64,000 nt of DNA from Tetragnatha versicolor (lineage: Eukaryota > Arthropoda > Arachnida > Araneae > Tetragnathidae). A program made the translations under genes and the position numbers. Numbering within the stretch: the first letter of the stretch is position 1; every line of letters starts with the position of its first letter. Positions 30,055-45,700 of the stretch are shown one piece after another. The stretch covers positions 62,632,263 to 62,696,262 of the forward strand of contig JANDEH010000001.1 in the NCBI GenBank assembly GCA_024610705.1, written 5' to 3'. Below the pieces are notes generated by a model that saw only the letters and a list, made by a program, of their open reading frames with translations, had not been told where the DNA came from and did not search any database.

Positions 30055-33000
30055 GAATAAAAAAATTCTACATCACCCTATAATACTAAGTAATTTTAAA
30101 GGGAATCGAATATAAATCTATTTTGTCCCCTCATTGGCGGTCATATGCAGTGTGATATTTGGGGTCATATGGAGGATTAGAATAGAATATCAGAATCCTG
30201 ACATTCGAATTTTGATGTATTTCGTTATTTCGACTTTTAAGGCAAGGGATTAAAATTTTTTTACATCACCGTTTAATTTTAAATTCCTTTTAGGTGGAAG
30301 AATAAAAATCAATTACAACCCCACATCGGCGGCCAAATATTTTATGATGTATGTTATCATATTGAAAAATGTCGAATATCAGAATTCTGACATTCGAACA
30401 TCGAGATATGATTATGTTGACTTTGAAGGGCCAGAATAAAAAAATTCTACATCACCCTATAATACTAAGTAATTTTTAAGGGAATCGAATATAAATCTAT
30501 TTTGTCCCCTCATTGGCGGTCATATGCAGTGTGATATTTGGGGTCATATGGAGGATTATATTGAATATCAGAATCCTGACATTCGAATTTTGATGTATTT
30601 CGTTATTTCGACTTTTAAGGCCCCGGATTAAAAAATTTTTACATCACTGTTTAATTTTAAATTCTTTTTAGGGGGAAGAATAAAAATCAATTATAACCCC
30701 ACATCGGGGGCCAAGTATTTTATGATGTATGTGGTCATATTGAGTCATGTCGAATATCAGAATTCTGACATTCGAACATAGAGATATGATTATGTCACTT
30801 TGAAGGGCCAGAATAAAAAAATTCTACATCACCCTATAATATTAATTGATTTTTATGGGAATCAAATATAAATCTATTTTGTCCCCTCATTGGCGGTCAT
30901 ATGCAGTGTGATATTTGGGGTCATATGGAGGATTATATTGAATATCAGAATCCTGACATTCGAATTTTGATGTATTTCGTTATTTCGACTTTTAAGGCCC
31001 CGGATTAAAATTTTTTTTACTTCACCGTTTAATTTTAAATTCCTTTTAGGGGGAAGAATAAAAATCAATTACAACCCCACATTGGCGGCCAAATAATTTA
31101 TGATGTATGTGGTCATATTGATTCATGTCGAATATCAGAATTCTGACATTCGAACATCGGGATATGATTATGTTGACTTTGAAGGGCCAGAATAAAAAAA
31201 TTCTACATCACCCTACATACTAAGTAATTTTTAAGGGAATCGAATATAAATCTATTTTGTCCCCTCATTGGCGGTCATATGCAGTGTGATATTTGGGGTC
31301 ATATGGAGGATTATATTGAATATCAAAATCCTGACATTCGAATTTTGATGTATTTCGTTATTTCGACTTTTAAGGCCCCCGATTAAAAAATTTTTACATC
31401 ACCGTTAAATTTTAAATTCTTTTTAGGGGGAAGAATAAAAATCAATTATAACCCCACATCGGGGGCCAAGTATTTTATGATGTATGTGGTCATATTGAGT
31501 GATGTCGAATATCAGAATTCTGACATTCGAACATCGAGATATGATTATGTTGACTTTGAAGGGCCAGAATAAAAAAAATTCTACATCACCCTATAATATT
31601 AAGTGATTTTTAAGGGAATCGAATATAAATCGATTTTGTCCCCTCATTGGCGGTCATATGCAGTTTGATATTTGGGGTCATGTGGAGGATTAGAATAGAA
31701 TATCAGAATCCTGACATTCGAATTTTGATGTATTTCGTTATTTCGACTTTTAAGGCCTGGGATTAAAATTTTTTTACATCACCGTTTAATTTTAAATTCC
31801 TTTTAGGGGGAAGAATAAAAATCAATTACAACCCCACATCGGCGGCCAAATATTTTATGATGTATGTGGTCATATTGAGTCATGTCGAATATCAGAATTC
31901 TGACATTCGAACATCGAGATATGATTATGTTGGATTTGAAGGGCCAGAATAAAAAAATTCTACATCACCCTATAATATTAAGTGATTTTTAAGGGAATCG
32001 AATATAAATCTATTTTGTCCCCTCATTGGCGGTCATATGCAGTTTGATATTTGGGGTCATGTGGAGGATTATATTGAATATCAGAATCCTGACATTCGAA
32101 TTTTGATGTATTTCGTTATTTCGACTTTTAAGTACCCGGATTAAAAATTTTTTACATCACCGTTTAATTTTAAATTCCTTTTAGGGGGAGGAATAAAAAT
32201 CAATTACAACCCCACATTGGCGGCCAAATAATTTATGATGTATGTGGTCATATTGATTCATGTCGAATATCAGAATTCTGACATTCGAACATCGGGATAT
32301 GATTATGTTGACTTTGAAGGGCCAGAATAAAAAAATTCTACATCACCCTATAATACTAAGTAATTTTTAAGGGAATCGAATATAAATCTATTTTGTCCCC
32401 TCATTGGCGGTCATATGCAGTGTGATATTTGGGGTCATATGGAGGATTAGAATAGAATATCAGAATCCTGACATTCGAATTTTGATGTATTTCGTTATTT
32501 CGACTTTTAAGGCAAGGGATTAAAATTTTTTTACATCACCGTTTAATTTTAAATTCCTTTTAGGGGGAAGAATAAAAATCAATTACAACCCCACATCGGG
32601 TGCCAAATATTTTATGATGTATGTTATCATATTGAAAAATGTCGAATATCAGAATTCTGACATTCGAACATCGAGATATGATTATGTTGACTTTGAAGGG
32701 CCAGAATAAAAAAATTCTACATCACCCTATAATACTAAGTAATTTTTAAGGGAATCGAATATAAATCTATTTTGTCCCCTCATTGGCGGTCATATGCAGT
32801 GTGATATTTGGGGTCATATGGAGGATTATATTGAATATCAGAATCCTGACATTCGAATTTTGATGTATTTCGTTATTTCGACTTTTAAGGCCCCGGATTA
32901 AAAAATTTTTACATCACTGTTTAATTTTAAATTCTTTTTAGGGGGAAGAATAAAAATCAATTATAACCCCACATCGGGGGCCAAGTATTTTATGATGTAT

Positions 33001-36000
33001 GTGGTCATATTGAGTCATGTCGAATATCAGAATTCTGACATTCGAACATCGAGATATGATTATGTTGACTTTGAAGGGCCAGAATAAAAAAATTCTACAT
33101 CACCCTATAATATTAAGTGATTTTTAAGGGAATCGAATATAAATCTATTTGGTCCCCTCATTGGCGGTCATATGCAGTGTGATATTTGGGGTCATATGGA
33201 GGATTATATTGAATATCAGAATCCTGACATTCGAATTTTGATGTATTTCGTTATTTCGACTTTTAAGGCCCGAGATTAAAAATTTTTTTACATCACCGTT
33301 TAATTTTAAATTCTTTTTAGGGGGAAGAATAAAAATCAATTATAACCCCACATCGGGGGCCAAGTATTTTATGATGTATGTGGTCATATTGAGTCATGTC
33401 GAATATCAGAATTCTGACATTCGAACATCGAGATATGATTATGTTGACTTTGAAGGGCCAGAATAAAAAAATTCTACATCACCCTATAATATTAAGTGAT
33501 TTTTAAGGGAATCGAATATAAATCTATTTGGTCCCCTCATTGGCGGTCATATGCAGTGTGATATTTGGGGTCATATGGAGGATTATATTGAATATCAGAA
33601 TCCTGACATTCGAATTTTGATGTATTTCGTTATTTCGACTTTTAAGGCCCGAGATTAAAAATTTTTTTACATCACCGTTTAATTTTAAATTCCTTTTAGG
33701 GGGAAGAATAAAAATCAATTACAACCCCACATCGGCGGCCAAATATTTTATGATGTATGTGGTCATATTGAAAAATGTCGAATATCAGAATTCTGACATA
33801 CGAACATCGAGATATGATTATGTTGACTTTGAAGGGCCAGAATAAAAAAATTCTACATCACCCTATAATACTAAGTAATTTTAAAGGGAATCGAATATAA
33901 ATCTATTTTGTCCCCTCATTGGCGGTCATATGCAGTGTGATATTTGGGGTCATATGGAGGATTAGAATAGAATATCAGAATCCTGACATTCGAATTTTGA
34001 TGTATTTCGTTATTTCGACTTTTAAGGCAAGGGATTAAAATTTTTTTACATCACCGTTTAATTTTAAATTCCTTTTAGGTGGAAGAATAAAAATCAATTA
34101 CAACCCCACATCGGCGGCCAAATATTTTATGATGTATGTTATCATATTGAAAAATGTCGAATATCAGAATTCTGACATTCGAACATCGAGATATGATTAT
34201 GTTGACTTTGAAGGGCCAGAATAAAAAAATTCTACATCACCCTATAATACTAAGTAATTTTTAAGGGAATCGAATATAAATCTATTTTGTCCCCTCATTG
34301 GCGGTCATATGCAGTGTGATATTTGGGGTCATATGGAGGATTATATTGAATATCAGAATCCTGACATTCGAATTTTGATGTATTTCGTTATTTCGACTTT
34401 TAAGGCCCCGGATTAAAAAATTTTTACATCACTGTTTAATTTTAAATTCTTTTTAGGGGGAAGAATAAAAATCAATTATAACCCCACATCGGGGGCCAAG
34501 TATTTTATGATGTATGTGGTCATATTGAGTCATGTCGAATATCAGAATTCTGACATTCGAACATAGAGATATGATTATGTCACTTTGAAGGGCCAGAATA
34601 AAAAAATTCTACATCACCCTATAATATTAATTGATTTTTATGGGAATCAAATATAAATCTATTTTGTCCCCTCATTGGCGGTCATATGCAGTGTGATATT
34701 TGGGGTCATATGGAGGATTATATTGAATATCAGAATCCTGACATTCGAATTTTGATGTATTTCGTTATTTCGACTTTTAAGGCCCCGGATTAAAATTTTT
34801 TTTACTTCACCGTTTAATTTTAAATTCCTTTTAGGGGGAAGAATAAAAATCAATTACAACCCCACATTGGCGGCCAAATAATTTATGATGTATGTGGTCA
34901 TATTGATTCATGTCGAATATCAGAATTCTGACATTCGAACATCGGGATATGATTATGTTGACTTTGAAGGGCCAGAATAAAAAAATTCTACATCACCCTA
35001 CATACTAAGTAATTTTTAAGGGAATCGAATATAAATCTATTTTGTCCCCTCATTGGCGGTCATATGCAGTGTGATATTTGGGGTCATATGGAGGATTATA
35101 TTGAATATCAAAATCCTGACATTCGAATTTTGATGTATTTCGTTATTTCGACTTTTAAGGCCCCCGATTAAAAAATTTTTACATCACCGTTAAATTTTAA
35201 ATTCTTTTTAGGGGGAAGAATAAAAATCAATTATAACCCCACATCGGGGGCCAAGTATTTTATGATGTATGTGGTCATATTGAGTGATGTCGAATATCAG
35301 AATTCTGACATTCGAACATCAAGATATGATTATGTTGACTTTGAAGGGCCAGAATAAAAAAAATTCTACATCACCCTATAATATTAAGTGATTTTTAAGG
35401 GAATCGAATATAAATCGATTTTGTCCCCTCATTGGCGGTCATATGCAGTTTGATATTTGGGGTCATGTGGAGGATTAGAATAGAATATCAGAATCCTGAC
35501 ATTCGAATTTTGATGTATTTCGTTATTTCGACTTTTAAGGCCTGGGATTAAAATTTTTTTACATCACCGTTTAATTTTAAATTCCTTTTAGGGGGAAGAA
35601 TAAAAATCAATTACAACCCCACATCGGCGGCCAAATATTTTATGATGTATGTGGTCATATTGAGTCATGTCGAATATCAGAATTCTGACATTCGAACATC
35701 GAGATATGATTATGTTGGATTTGAAGGGCCAGAATAAAAAAATTCTACATCACCCTATAATATTAAGTGATTTTTAAGGGAATCGAATATAAATCTATTT
35801 TGTCCCCTCATTGGCGGTCATATGCAGTTTGATATTTGGGGTCATGTGGAGGATTATATTGAATATCAGAATCCTGACATTCGAATTTTGATGTATTTCG
35901 TTATTTCGACTTTTAAGTACCCGGATTAAAAATTTTTTACATCACCGTTTAATTTTAAATTCCTTTTAGGGGGAGGAATAAAAATCAATTACAACCCCAC

Positions 36001-37630
36001 ATTGGCGGCCAAATAATTTATGATGTATGTGGTCATATTGATTCATGTCGAATATCAGAATTCTGACATTCGAACATCGGGATATGATTATGTTGACTTT
36101 GAAGGGCCAGAATAAAAAAATTCTACATCACCCTATAATACTAAGTAATTTTTAAGGGAATCGAATATAAATCTATTTTGTCCCCTCATTGGCGGTCATA
36201 TGCAGTGTGATATTTGGGGTCATATGGAGGATTAGAATAGAATATCAGAATCCTGACATTCGAATTTTGATGTATTTCGTTATTTCGACTTTTAAGGCAA
36301 GGGATTAAAATTTTTTTACATCACCGTTTAATTTTAAATTCCTTTTAGGGGGAAGAATAAAAATCAATTACAACCCCACATCGGCGGCCAAATATTTTAT
36401 GATGTATGTTATCATATTGAAAAATGTCGAATATCAGAATTCTGACATTCGAACATCGAGATATGATTATGTTGACTTTGAAGGGCCAGAATAAAAAAAT
36501 TCTACATCACCCTATAATACTAAGTAATTTTTAAGGGAATCGAATATAAATCTATTTTGTCCCCTCATTGGCGGTCATATGCAGTGTGATATTTGGGGTC
36601 ATATGGAGGATTATATTGAATATCAGAATCCTGACATTCGAATTTTGATGTATTTCGTTATTTCGACTTTTAAGGCCCCGGATTAAAAAATTTTTACATC
36701 ACTGTTTAATTTTAAATTCTTTTTAGGGGGAAGAATAAAAATCAATTATAACCCCACATCGGGGGCCAAGTATTTTATGATGTATGTGGTCATATTGAGT
36801 CATGTCGAATATCAGAATTCTGACATTCGAACATCGAGATATGATTATGTTGACTTTGAAGGGCCAGAATAAAAAAATTCTACATCACCCTATAATATTA
36901 AGTGATTTTTAAGGGAATCGAATATAAATCTATTTGGTCCCCTCATTGGCGGTCATATGCAGTGTGATATTTGGGGTCATATGGAGGATTATATTGAATA
37001 TCAGAATCCTGACATTCGAATTTTGATGTATTTCGTTATTTCGACTTTTAAGGCCCGAGATTAAAAATTTTTTTACATCACCGTTTAATTTTAAATTCTT
37101 TTTAGGGGGAAGAATAAAAATCAATTATAACCCCACATCGGGGGCCAAGTATTTTATGATGTATGTGGTCATATTGAGTCATGTCGAATATCAGAATTCT
37201 GACATTCGAACATCGAGATATGATTATGTTGACTTTGAAGGGCCAGAATAAAAAAATTCTACATCACCCTATAATATTAAGTGATTTTTAAGGGAATCGA
37301 ATATAAATCTATTTGGTCCCCTCATTGGCGGTCACATGCAGTGTGATATTTGGGGTCATATGGAGGATTATATTGAATATCAGAATCCTGACATTCGAAT
37401 TTTGATGTATTTCGTTATTTCGACTTTTAAGGCCCGAGATTAAAAATTTTTTTACATCACCGTTTAATTTTAAATTCCTTTTAGGGGGAAGAATAAAAAT
37501 CAATTACAACCCCACATCGGCGGCCAAATATTTTATGATGTATGTGGTCATATTGAAAAATGTCGAATATCAGAATTCTGACATACGAACATCGAGATAT
37601 GATTATGTTGACTTTGAAGGGCCAGAATAA
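30055..37630. repeat. Higher-order repeat A, two tandem copies of ~3785 bp (10 monomers each)
   Basis: Variant monomers recur in the same order at exactly 3785-bp spacing: 30874 and 34659, 33145 and 36930, 33524 and 37309 are equivalent points. Marker variants include GGCAAGGGATT, TTATCATATTGAAAAATG, CCCTACATACTAAG, GTTGGATTTGAAGG and AAGTACCCGG, each once or twice per block. The copies differ at very few sites, for example TCGGGTGCC against TCGGCGGCC (32597/36382). A partial earlier block occupies about 28.9-30.05 kb. Confidence 0.85.
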
Positions 37631-38199
37631 AAAAATTCTACATCACCCTATAATACTAAGTAATTTTTAAGGGAATCGAATATAAATCTATTTTGTCCCC
37701 TCATTGGCGGTCATATGCAGTGTGATATTTGGGGTCATATGGAGGATTATATTGAATATCAGAATCCTGACATTCGAATTTTGATGTATTTCGTTATTTC
37801 GACTTTTAAGGCCCCGGATTAAAAAATTTTTACATCACCGTTTAATTTTAAATTTTTTTTAGGGGGAAGAATAAAAATCAATTATAACCCCACATCGGGG
37901 GCCAAGTATTTTATGATGTATGTGGTCATATTGAGTCATGTCGAATATCAGAATTCTGACATTCGAACATCGAGATATGATTATGTTGACTTTGAAGGGC
38001 CAGAATAAAAAAAATTCTACATCACCCTATAATATTAAGTGATTTTTAAGGGAATCGAATATAAATCTATTTTGTCCCCTCATTGGCAATCATATGCAGT
38101 TTGATATTTGGGGTCATATGGAGGATTAGAATAGAATATCAGAATCCTGACATTCGAATTTTGATGTATTTCGTTATTTCGACTTTTAAGGCCCGGGAT

Positions 38200-41100
38200 T
38201 AAAATTTTTTTACATCACCGTTTAATTTTAAATTCCTTTTAGGGGGAAGAATAAAAATCAATTACAACCCCACATCGGCGGCCAAATATTTTATGATGTA
38301 TGTGGTCATATTGAAAAACGTCGAATATCAGATTTCTGACATACGAACATCGAGATATGATTATGTTGACTTTGAAGGGCCAGAATAAAAAAATTCTACA
38401 TCACCCTATAATACTAAGTAATTTTTAAAGGAATCGAATAAAAATCTATTTTGTCCCCTCATTGGCGGTCATATGCAGTGTGATATTTGGGGTCATATGG
38501 AGGATTATATTGAATATCAGAATCCTGACATTCGAATTTTGATGTATTTCGTTATTTCGACTTTTAAGGCCCCGGATTAAAAAATTTTTACATCCACGTT
38601 TAATTTTAAATTCTTTTTAGGGGGAAGAATAAAAATCAATTATAACCCCACATCGGGGGCCAAGTATTTTATGATGTATGTGGTCATATTGAGTCATGTC
38701 AAATATCAGAATTCTGACATTCGAACATCGAGATATGATTATGTTGACTTTGAAGGGCCAGAATAAAAAAAATTCTACATCACCCTATAATATTAAGTGA
38801 TTTTTAAGGGAATCGAATATAAATCTATTTTGTCCCCTCATTGGCGGTCATATGCAGTTTGATATTTGGGGTCATATGGAGGATTAGAATAGAATATCAG
38901 AATCCTGACATTCGAATTTTGATGTATTTCGTTATTTCGACTTTTAAGGCCCGGGATTAAAATTTTTTTACATCACCGTTTAATTTTAAATTCCTTTTAG
39001 GGGGAAGAATAAAAATCAATTACAACCCCACATCGGCGGCCAAATATTTTATGATGTATGTGGTCATATTGAGTCATGTCGAATATCAGAATTCTGACAT
39101 TCGAACATCGAGATATGATTATGTTGACTTTGAAGGGCCAGAATAAAAAAATTCTACATCACCCTATAATATTAAGTGATTTTTAAGGGAATCGAATATA
39201 AATCTATTTTGTCCCCTCATTGGCGGTCATATGCAGTTTGATATTTGGGGTCATGTGGAGGATTTTATTGAATATCAGAATCCTGACATTCGAATTTTGA
39301 TGTATTTCGTTATTTCGACTTTTAAGGCCCCGGATTAAAAATTTTTTACATCACCGTTTAATTTTAAATTCCTTTTAGGGGGAAGAATAAAAATCAATTA
39401 CAACCCCACATTGGCGGCCAAATAATTTATGATGTTTGTGGTCATATTGATTCATGTCGAATATCAGAATTCTGACATTCGAACATCGGGATATGATTAT
39501 GTTGACTTTGAAGGGCCAGAATAAAAAAATTCTACATCACCCTATAATACTAAGTAATTTTTAAGGGAATCGAATATAAATATATTTTGTCCCCTCATTG
39601 GCGGTCATATGCAGTGTGATATTTGGGGTCATATGGAGGATTATATTGAATATCAGAATCCTGACATTCGAATTTTGATGTATTTCGTTATTTCGACTTT
39701 TAAGGCCCGGGATTAAAATTTTTTTACATCACCGTTTAATTTTAAATTCCTTTTAGGGGGAAGAATAAAAATCAATTACAACCCCACATCGGCGGCCAAA
39801 TATTTTATGATGTATGTGGTCATATTGAGTCATGTCGAATATCAGAATTCTGACATTCGAACATCGAGATATGATTATGTTGACTTTAAAGGGCCAGAAT
39901 AAAAAAATTCTACATCACCCTATAATACTAAGTAATTTTTAAGGGAATCGAATATAAATCTATTTTGTCCCCTCATTGGCGGTCATATGCAGTGTGATAT
40001 CTGGGGTCATATGGAGGATTATATTGAATATCAGAATCCTGACATTCGAATTTTGATGTATTTCGTTATTTCGACTTTTAGGCCCCGGATTAAAAAATTT
40101 TTACATCACCGTTTAATTTTAAATTCTTTTTAGGGGGAAGAATAAAAATCAATTATAACCCCACATCGGGGGCCAAGTATTTTATGATGTATGTGGTCAT
40201 ATTGAGTCATGTCGAATATCAGAATTCTGACATTCGAACATCGAGATATGATTATGTTGACTTTGAAGGGCCAGAATAAAAAAAATTCTACATCACCCTA
40301 TAATATTAAGTAATTTTTAAGGGAATAGAATATAAATCTATTTTGTCCCCTCATTGGCGGTCATATGCAGTTTGATATTTGGGGTCATATGGAGGATTAG
40401 AATAGAATATCAGAATCCTGACATTCGAATTTTGATGTATTTCGTTATTTCGACTTTTAAGGCCCGGGATTAAAATTTTTTTACATCACCGTTTAATTTT
40501 AAATTCCTTTTAGGGGGGAAGAATAAAAATCAATTACAACCCCACATCGGCGGCCAAATATTTTATGATGTATGTGGTCATATTGAAAAACGTCGAATAT
40601 CAGAATTCTGACATACGAACATCGAGATATGATTATGTTGACTTTGAAGGGCCAGAATAAAAAAATTCTACATCACCCTATAATACTAAGTAATTTTTAA
40701 AGGAATCGAATAAAAATCTATTTTGTCCCCTCATTGGCGGTCATATGCAGTGTGATATTTGGGGGTCATATGGAGGATTATATTGAATATCAGAATCCTG
40801 ACATTCGAATTTTGATGTATTTCGTTATTTCGACTTTTAAGGCCCCGGATTAAAAAATTTTTACATCCACGTTTAATTTTAAATTCTTTTAGGGGGAAGA
40901 ATAAAAATCAATTATAACCCCACATCGGGGGCCAAGTATTTTATGATGTATGTGGTCATATTGAGTCATGTCGAATATCAGAATTCTGACATTCGAACAT
41001 CGAGATATGATTATGTTGACTTTGAAGGGCCAGAATAAAAAAAATTCTACATCACCCTATAATATTAAGTGATTTTTAAGGGAATCGAATATAAATCTAT

Positions 41101-42760
41101 TTTGTCCCCTCATTGGCGGTCATATGCAGTTTGATATTTGGGGTCATATGGAGGATTAGAATAGAATATCAGAATCCTGACATTCGAATTTTGATGTATT
41201 TCGTTATTTCGACTTTTAAGGCCCGGGATTAAAATTTTTTTACATCACCGTTTAATTTTAAATTCCTTTTAGGGGGAAGAATAAAAATCAATTACAACCC
41301 CCACATCGGCGGCCAAATATTTTATGATGTATGTGGTCATATTGAGTCATGTCGAATATCAGAATTCTGACATTCGAACATCGAGATATGATTATGTTGA
41401 CTTTGAAGGGCCAGAATAAAAAAATTCTACATCACCCTATAATATTAAGTGATTTTTAAGGGAATCGAATATAAATCTATTTTGTCCCCTCATTGGCGGT
41501 CATATGCAGTTTGATATTTGGGGTCATGTGGAGGATTTTATTGAATATCAGAATCCTGACATTCGAATTTTGATGTATTTCGTTATTTCGACTTTTAAGG
41601 CCCCGGATTAAAAATTTTTTACATCACCGTTTAATTTTAAATTCCTTTTAGGGGGAAGAATAAAATCAATTACAACCCCACATTGGCGGCCAAATAATTT
41701 ATGATGTTTGTGGTCATATTGATTCATGTCGAATATCAGAATTCTGACATTCGAACATCGGGATATGATTATGTTGACTTTGAAGGGCCAGAATAAAAAA
41801 ATTCTACATCACCCTATAATACTAAGTAATTTTTAAGGGAATCGAATATAAATATATTTTGTCCCCTCATTGGCGGTCATATGCAGTGTGATATTTGGGG
41901 TCATATGGAGGATTATATTGAATATCAGAATCCTGACATTCGAATTTTGATGTATTTCGTTATTTCGACTTTTAAGGCCCGGGATTAAAATTTTTTTACA
42001 TCACCGTTTAATTTTAAATTCCTTTTAGGGGGAAGAATAAAAATCAATTACAACCCCACATCGGCGGCCAAATATTTTATGATGTATGTGGTCATATTGA
42101 GTCATGTCGAATATCAGAATTCTGACATTCGAACATCGAGATATGATTATGTTGACTTTAAAGGGCCAGAATAAAAAAATTCTACATCACCCTATAATAC
42201 TAAGTAATTTTTAAGGGAATCGAATATAAATCTATTTTGTCCCCTCATTGGCGGTCATATGCAGTGTGATATCTGGGGTCATATGGAGGATTATATTGAA
42301 TATCAGAATCCTGACATTCGAATTTTGATGTATTTCGTTATTTCGACTTTTAAGGCCCCGGATTAAAAAATTTTTACATCACCGTTTAATTTTAAATTCT
42401 TTTTAGGGGGGAAGAATAAAAATCAATTATAACCCCACATCGGGGGCCAAGTATTTTATGATGTATGTGGTCATATTGAGTCATGTCGAATATCCGAATT
42501 CTGACATTCGAACATCGAGATATGATTATGTTGACTTTGAAGGGCCAGAATAAAAAAAATTCTACATCACCCTATAATATTAAGTAATTTTTAAGGGAAT
42601 AGAATATAAATCTATTTTGTCCCCTCATTGGCGGTCATATGCAGTTTGATATTTGGGGTCATATGGAGGATTAGAATAGAATATCAGAATCCTGACATTC
42701 GAATTTTGATGTATTTCGTTATTTCGACTTTTAAGGCCCGGGATTAAAATTTTTTTACAT
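38200..42760. repeat. Higher-order repeat B, two tandem copies of ~2272 bp (6 monomers each)
   Basis: Private variants recur at about 2272-bp spacing: GAAAAACGTC (38313, ~40584), AGGAATCGAATAAAAATC, TTTACATCCACG (~38590, ~40862), GTGGAGGATTTTATTG, GATGTTTGTGG, GACTTTAAAGGGCC and GATATCTGGGG (~39998, ~42271). Boundaries are approximate to one monomer. Confidence 0.8.
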
Positions 42761-42769
42761 CACCGTTTA

Positions 42770-45700
42770 ATTTTAAATTCCTTTTAGGGGGAAGAATAAA
42801 AATCAATTACAACCCCACATCGGCGGCCAAATATTTTATGATGTATGTTATCATATTGAAAAATGTCGAATATCAGAATTCTGACATTCGAACATCGAGA
42901 TATGATTATGTTGACTTTGAAGGGCCAGAATAAAAAAATTCTACATCACCCTATAATACTAAGTAATTTTTAAGGGAATCGAATATAAATCTATTTTGTC
43001 CCCTCATTGGCGGTCATATGCAGTGTGATATTTGGGGTCATATGGAGGATTATATTGAATATCAGAATCCTGACATTCGAATTTTGATGTATTTCGTTAT
43101 TTCGACTTTTAAGGCCCCGGATTAAAAAATTTTTACATCACTGTTTAATTTTAAATTCTTTTTAGGGGGAAGAATAAAAATCAATTATAACCCCACATCG
43201 GGGGCCAAGTATTTTATGATGTATGTGGTCATATTGAGTCATGTCGAATATCAGAATTCTGACATTCGAACATCGAGATATGATTATGTTGACTTTGAAG
43301 GGCCAGAATAAAAAAATTCTACATCACCCTATAATATTAAGTGATTTTTAAGGGAATCGAATATAAATCTATTTGGTCCCCTCATTGGCGGTCATATGCA
43401 GTGTGATATTTGGGGGTCATATGGAGGATTATATTGAATATCAGAATCCTGACATTCGAATTTTGATGTATTTCGTTATTTCGACTTTTAAGGCCCGAGA
43501 TTAAAAATTTTTTTACATCACCGTTTAATTTTAAATTCTTTTTAGGGGGAAGAATAAAAATCAATTATAACCCCACATCGGGGGCCAAGTATTTTATGAT
43601 GTATGTGGTCATATTGAGTCATGTCGAATATCAGAATTCTGACATTCGAACATCGAGATATGATTATGTTGACTTTGAAGGGCCAGAATAAAAAAATTCT
43701 ACATCACCCTATAATATTAAGTGATTTTTAAGGGAATCGAATATAAATCTATTTGGTCCCCTCATTGGCGGTCATATGCAGTGTGATATTTGGGGTCATA
43801 TGGAGGATTATATTGAATATCAGAATCCTGACATTCGAATTTTGATGTATTTCGTTATTTCGACTTTTAAGGCCCGAGATTAAAAATTTTTTTACATCAC
43901 CGTTTAATTTTAAATTCCTTTTAGGGGGAAGAATAAAAATCAATTACAACCCCACATCGGCGGCCAAATATTTTATGATGTATGTGGTCATATTGAAAAA
44001 TGTCGAATATCAGAATTCTGACATACGAACATCGAGATATGATTATGTTGACTTTGAAGGGCCAGAATAAAAAAATTCTACATCACCCTATAATACTAAG
44101 TAATTTTAAAGGGAATCGAATATAAATCTATTTTGTCCCCTCATTGGCGGTCATATGCAGTGTGATATTTGGGGTCATATGGAGGATTAGAATAGAATAT
44201 CAGAATCCTGACATTCGAATTTTGATGTATTTCGTTATTTCGACTTTTAAGGCAAGGGATTAAAATTTTTTTACATCACCGTTTAATTTTAAATTCCTTT
44301 TAGGTGGAAGAATAAAAATCAATTACAACCCCACATCGGCGGCCAAATATTTTATGATGTATGTTATCATATTGAAAAATGTCGAATATCAGAATTCTGA
44401 CATTCGAACATCGAGATATGATTATGTTGACTTTGAAGGGCCAGAATAAAAAAATTCTACATCACCCTATAATACTAAGTAATTTTTAAGGGAATCGAAT
44501 ATAAATCTATTTTGTCCCCTCATTGGCGGTCATATGCAGTGTGATATTTGGGGTCATATGGAGGATTATATTGAATATCAGAATCCTGACATTCGAATTT
44601 TGATGTATTTCGTTATTTCGACTTTTAAGGCCCCGGATTAAAAAATTTTTACATCACTGTTTAATTTTAAATTCTTTTTAGGGGGAAGAATAAAAATCAA
44701 TTATAACCCCACATCGGGGGCCAAGTATTTTATGATGTATGTGGTCATATTGAGTCATGTCGAATATCAGAATTCTGACATTCGAACATAGAGATATGAT
44801 TATGTCACTTTGAAGGGCCAGAATAAAAAAATTCTACATCACCCTATAATATTAATTGATTTTTATGGGAATCAAATATAAATCTATTTTGTCCCCTCAT
44901 TGGCGGTCATATGCAGTGTGATATTTGGGGTCATATGGAGGATTATATTGAATATCAGAATCCTGACATTCGAATTTTGATGTATTTCGTTATTTCGACT
45001 TTTAAGGCCCCGGATTAAAATTTTTTTTACTTCACCGTTTAATTTTAAATTCCTTTTAGGGGGAAGAATAAAAATCAATTACAACCCCACATTGGCGGCC
45101 AAATAATTTATGATGTATGTGGTCATATTGATTCATGTCGAATATCAGAATTCTGACATTCGAACATCGGGATATGATTATGTTGACTTTGAAGGGCCAG
45201 AATAAAAAAATTCTACATCACCCTACATACTAAGTAATTTTTAAGGGAATCGAATATAAATCTATTTTGTCCCCTCATTGGCGGTCATATGCAGTGTGAT
45301 ATTTGGGGTCATATGGAGGATTATATTGAATATCAAAATCCTGACATTCGAATTTTGATGTATTTCGTTATTTCGACTTTTAAGGCCCCCGATTAAAAAA
45401 TTTTTACATCACCGTTAAATTTTAAATTCTTTTTAGGGGGAAGAATAAAAATCAATTATAACCCCACATCGGGGGCCAAGTATTTTATGATGTATGTGGT
45501 CATATTGAGTGATGTCGAATATCAGAATTCTGACATTCGAACATCGAGATATGATTATGTTGACTTTGAAGGGCCAGAATAAAAAAAATTCTACATCACC
45601 CTATAATATTAAGTGATTTTTAAGGGAATCGAATATAAATCGATTTTGTCCCCTCATTGGCGGTCATATGCAGTTTGATATTTGGGGTCATGTGGAGGAT